A stretch of DNA of 64,000 bases from the NCBI RefSeq assembly GCF_000980885.2, contig NZ_LBDA02000025.1, positions 19,164 to 83,163 of the forward strand, read 5' to 3'. The position numbers and the translations under genes are program-made. Positions 62,425 through 64,000 of the stretch are shown here, in pieces; position 1 is the stretch's first letter, and the number at the start of each line of letters is the position of its first letter. Origin of the DNA: Streptomyces malaysiense. GTDB lineage: Bacteria > Actinomycetota > Actinomycetes > Streptomycetales > Streptomycetaceae. Below the pieces are notes generated by a model, which saw only the letters and a list, made by a program, of their open reading frames with translations, did no database searches and was not told the origin of the DNA.

Positions 62425-62901
62425 TCAGTCGTCGGAGGTGAGACCGAGGTACTGCCGCATGACGGTGTACTTCCGCGTCAGCCGCCGCGCGGTGGGCTCG
62501 TCGAGAGCGGCCAGCCGGCGCGGGTCGGCGTTGTGCGCAAGGTCGGCCGCCTTGACCAGGAGGGCGCCCGGGGTGGCCAGGATCCGCTCCGCGTACGCCC
62601 GCGGCTCCTCGCCCGGCCGCTTGGTCACGGCCCGTACGACGTCCTTGGTACGCCGGGTGAGCGGGGCCGCCGCCAGCCACTCCTCGCCGAGCACGCCGTC
62701 CTCGACCGCGTCGTGCAGCCAGGCGGCGGCGACGAGTTCGTCATCGCCACCGCGGGCCCGGACGCCCTCGGCGACGGCCCGCAGGTGTTCGACGTAGGGT
62801 CGCCCGGCCTTGTCGCGCTGCGCGGCGTGCGCGGCGCTCGCGACGGCCTCGACCTCGGCGAGCGTCATGCCCGGCGCTTCGGGCAGCCCGTCGTACGGCA
62901 T
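62425..62901 (-). CDS. Small HD-domain hydrolase (SpoT/MESH1-like)
   Basis: The 158-aa protein starts MPYDGLPEAPGM. Its sequence AHAAQRDKAGRPYVEHLRAVAEG, then AAAWLHDAVED, fits the metal-binding HD domain of (p)ppGpp hydrolases (His, HD, ED). RAYAERILATPGALLVKAADLAHNADP gives the last acidic/ADLxxN motif. It lacks any synthetase or regulatory domain, so it would be a small alarmone or nucleotide hydrolase, though the substrate is not proven. It lies 50 bases upstream of the poly-Q gene on the same strand and may be cotranscribed with the type VII genes. Confidence 0.82.
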   Translation of the reverse strand: MPYDGLPEAPGMTLAEVEAVASAAHAAQRDKAGRPYVEHLRAVAEGVRARGGDDELVAAAWLHDAVEDGVLGEEWLAAAPLTRRTKDVVRAVTKRPGEEPRAYAERILATPGALLVKAADLAHNADPRRLAALDEPTARRLTRKYTVMRQYLGLTSDD

Positions 62902-63072
62902 ACAGAGTCCCCCTCACTTCGCCCGTGCAAGATAGAACATGGACGCACGCGCGGCGCAGCCGGGTCGGCCGGGTTCACGGCCGCAACCGGGAGCCCACCG
63001 CGGAACCGGCATACCCAGGAAGCGGAGCGGTATGCGGCGCACCACTGCCGGGGAGCGCGCCCGGTACCCGGC

Positions 63073-63939
63073 TCAGGTCTGGTACTCGCCGACCCAGGAC
63101 CGCCGCAGCAGGGCCCGCGGAAGGTACTCGGACTCGACGCCGATCGGCATGCCGGCGTCGTAGGCCATGCACGCGACGGCGAGCGGAGCGAGCGCGACCA
63201 GGCCCTCACCGCTGCGGGAACGGGCCTCGTTCGCCGTCCAGTACTCCTTGTGCCAGGTGAGGGCGTCGGCCAGGGTCGCGTTGAACTCGTCGGCCTCCCG
63301 GCGCAGATAGCGGTGGAGGAGTTCGAGCGGCGGGTAAAGGATCTTCAGCATGAGTTCCGGACCGGCGATCCCGGCGACCTCGGGAGCCGTGCCGTCGATG
63401 GCGGTGGCCAGGGTGTCCCACACCTCGCGCCGCCCGAACCGGAGGTTCTGGAGGGCTTCCACCCAGGAGTAGACGTAGTCGTCGAACTCCGCCCCGGACG
63501 CGCGCAGGAAGGAGACGGGCACCCGGGCCGGCTGATCGACCCGGTCGTTCTCGCGGCAGATCACCGCGAGGTAGAAGGAGGTGAGCCAGTTGCCCGCGTG
63601 CAGATAGTCCTGAGGTCCGGTGGCAGGAAGGTTCTTCACCTCACCGGTACTGCCGACGCGACAGGGCACGGTCCCCTCGGAGGCCGTACCGGCCGCGAAG
63701 AGCCCACAGCCGGTCTGCATGGCCGTGACCCACGCTTCCCAGGTCGGGAACTCACCTGCCGTCGGGTTCGTCAGGCAGCGCCACTTGGCGACGGCGAGCG
63801 TGGCGGACAGGGCGTCGTAGCGGTCGTCCTCCGAGGTCTCGACGTGGTCGCGTACGTCCTTCGCACTCCTGATGACCGGCGCCATGAGTTCCTCCGCGTT
63901 GTCCGTGCGGAACTCATGACGGGGAATGCGGGTGACCAC
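63073..63939 (-). CDS. Imm49-family immunity protein
   Basis: The 288-aa protein starts with GTG at 63939 (VVTRIPRHEFRTDN) with GAGGA upstream. Its all-helical pattern and motifs (LSATLAVAKWRCLTNPTAGEFP, NWLTSFYLAVICREN, LTWHKEYW, VALAPLAVACMAYDAGMPI) match the Imm49 group as I remember it from Streptomyces. Such proteins protect against a cognate toxin delivered by polymorphic toxin systems, often via type VII secretion. No toxin gene is seen in the window, and only 61 bases remain upstream. It may pair with a toxin just outside, or be an orphan immunity gene. It is separated from the HD gene by 171 bases. Confidence 0.8.
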   Translation of the reverse strand: MVTRIPRHEFRTDNAEELMAPVIRSAKDVRDHVETSEDDRYDALSATLAVAKWRCLTNPTAGEFPTWEAWVTAMQTGCGLFAAGTASEGTVPCRVGSTGEVKNLPATGPQDYLHAGNWLTSFYLAVICRENDRVDQPARVPVSFLRASGAEFDDYVYSWVEALQNLRFGRREVWDTLATAIDGTAPEVAGIAGPELMLKILYPPLELLHRYLRREADEFNATLADALTWHKEYWTANEARSRSGEGLVALAPLAVACMAYDAGMPIGVESEYLPRALLRRSWVGEYQT

Positions 63940-64000
63940 TTATTTTCCTCGGACCAGAACTTGAAGTGTTCCATGACGCTGAGGTTGAAAGGGTGGGGTG

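Noticed and set aside
63771..63974. Short frame MEHFKFWSEENKWSP on the minus strand upstream of Imm49
   Set aside because: It runs into the Imm49 gene in another frame and lacks a convincing continuation; the Imm49 GTG has its own GAGGA site.

Overview
The window is a chromosomal segment of a Streptomyces. GC content is very high, GTG starts are common, start codons often follow GGAGG-type ribosome binding sites, and coding genes show strong G/C at third positions. The gene order is one I recognise from memory as the S. coelicolor SCO2577-SCO2620 region: rsfS, LCP protein, nadD, proA, proB, obg, rpmA, rplU, RNase E, the mre cell-shape cluster, ndk, folC, valS, clpX, clpP2, clpP1, tig. No database search was possible, so all family names rest on motifs and architecture read from the translated sequence.

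Layout. 1-10143: housekeeping genes, mostly on the minus strand (a histidine phosphatase cut by the window edge, rsfS, an LCP/LytR_C wall protein, nadD, two tiny membrane proteins, a plus-strand M48 protease, two related single-pass membrane proteins, proA, proB). 10144-14261: a long regulatory gap, then a plus-strand pair, a two-domain wall-polymer glycosyltransferase (GT2 plus CDP-glycerol glycerophosphotransferase) and galU, ending in a 24-bp perfect hairpin shared with the convergent obg. 14270-22851: obg-rpmA-rplU, a glycerol-1-phosphate-dehydrogenase-like gene overlapping a nucleotidyltransferase, and a very long repetitive RNase E/G. 23113-30729: the two halves of a radical-SAM system, separated by a YihY-type membrane protein, a Tat-exported flavin oxidase, a lipoprotein and a decayed transposase. 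30785-38849: a CYTH-CHAD protein and the rodA-PBP2-mreD-mreC-mreB cluster. 39058-50412: ndk, DUF4233, folC, valS, a proline-rich membrane protein, a small secreted cysteine protein and the clpX-clpP2-clpP1-tig proteostasis genes. 50634-54066: two tRNAs, a VOC-TetR operon with a clear palindromic operator, and a leaderless acyltransferase. 54045-63939: a type VII secretion core (DUF6177, EccC, MinD-like ATPase, EccD, poly-Q membrane protein) next to a small HD hydrolase and an Imm49 immunity gene.

How the parts fit. A large share of the window concerns the cell envelope: the LCP protein, the glycosyltransferase/GalU pair, the possible nucleotide-activated glycerol pair, and the mre/RodA/PBP2 spore-wall machinery. 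The most interesting candidates are the split wall-polymer gene set around obg-rpmA-rplU, and the partial type VII locus, which carries no WXG100 substrate, EccB, EccE or mycosin inside the window but does carry an immunity gene.
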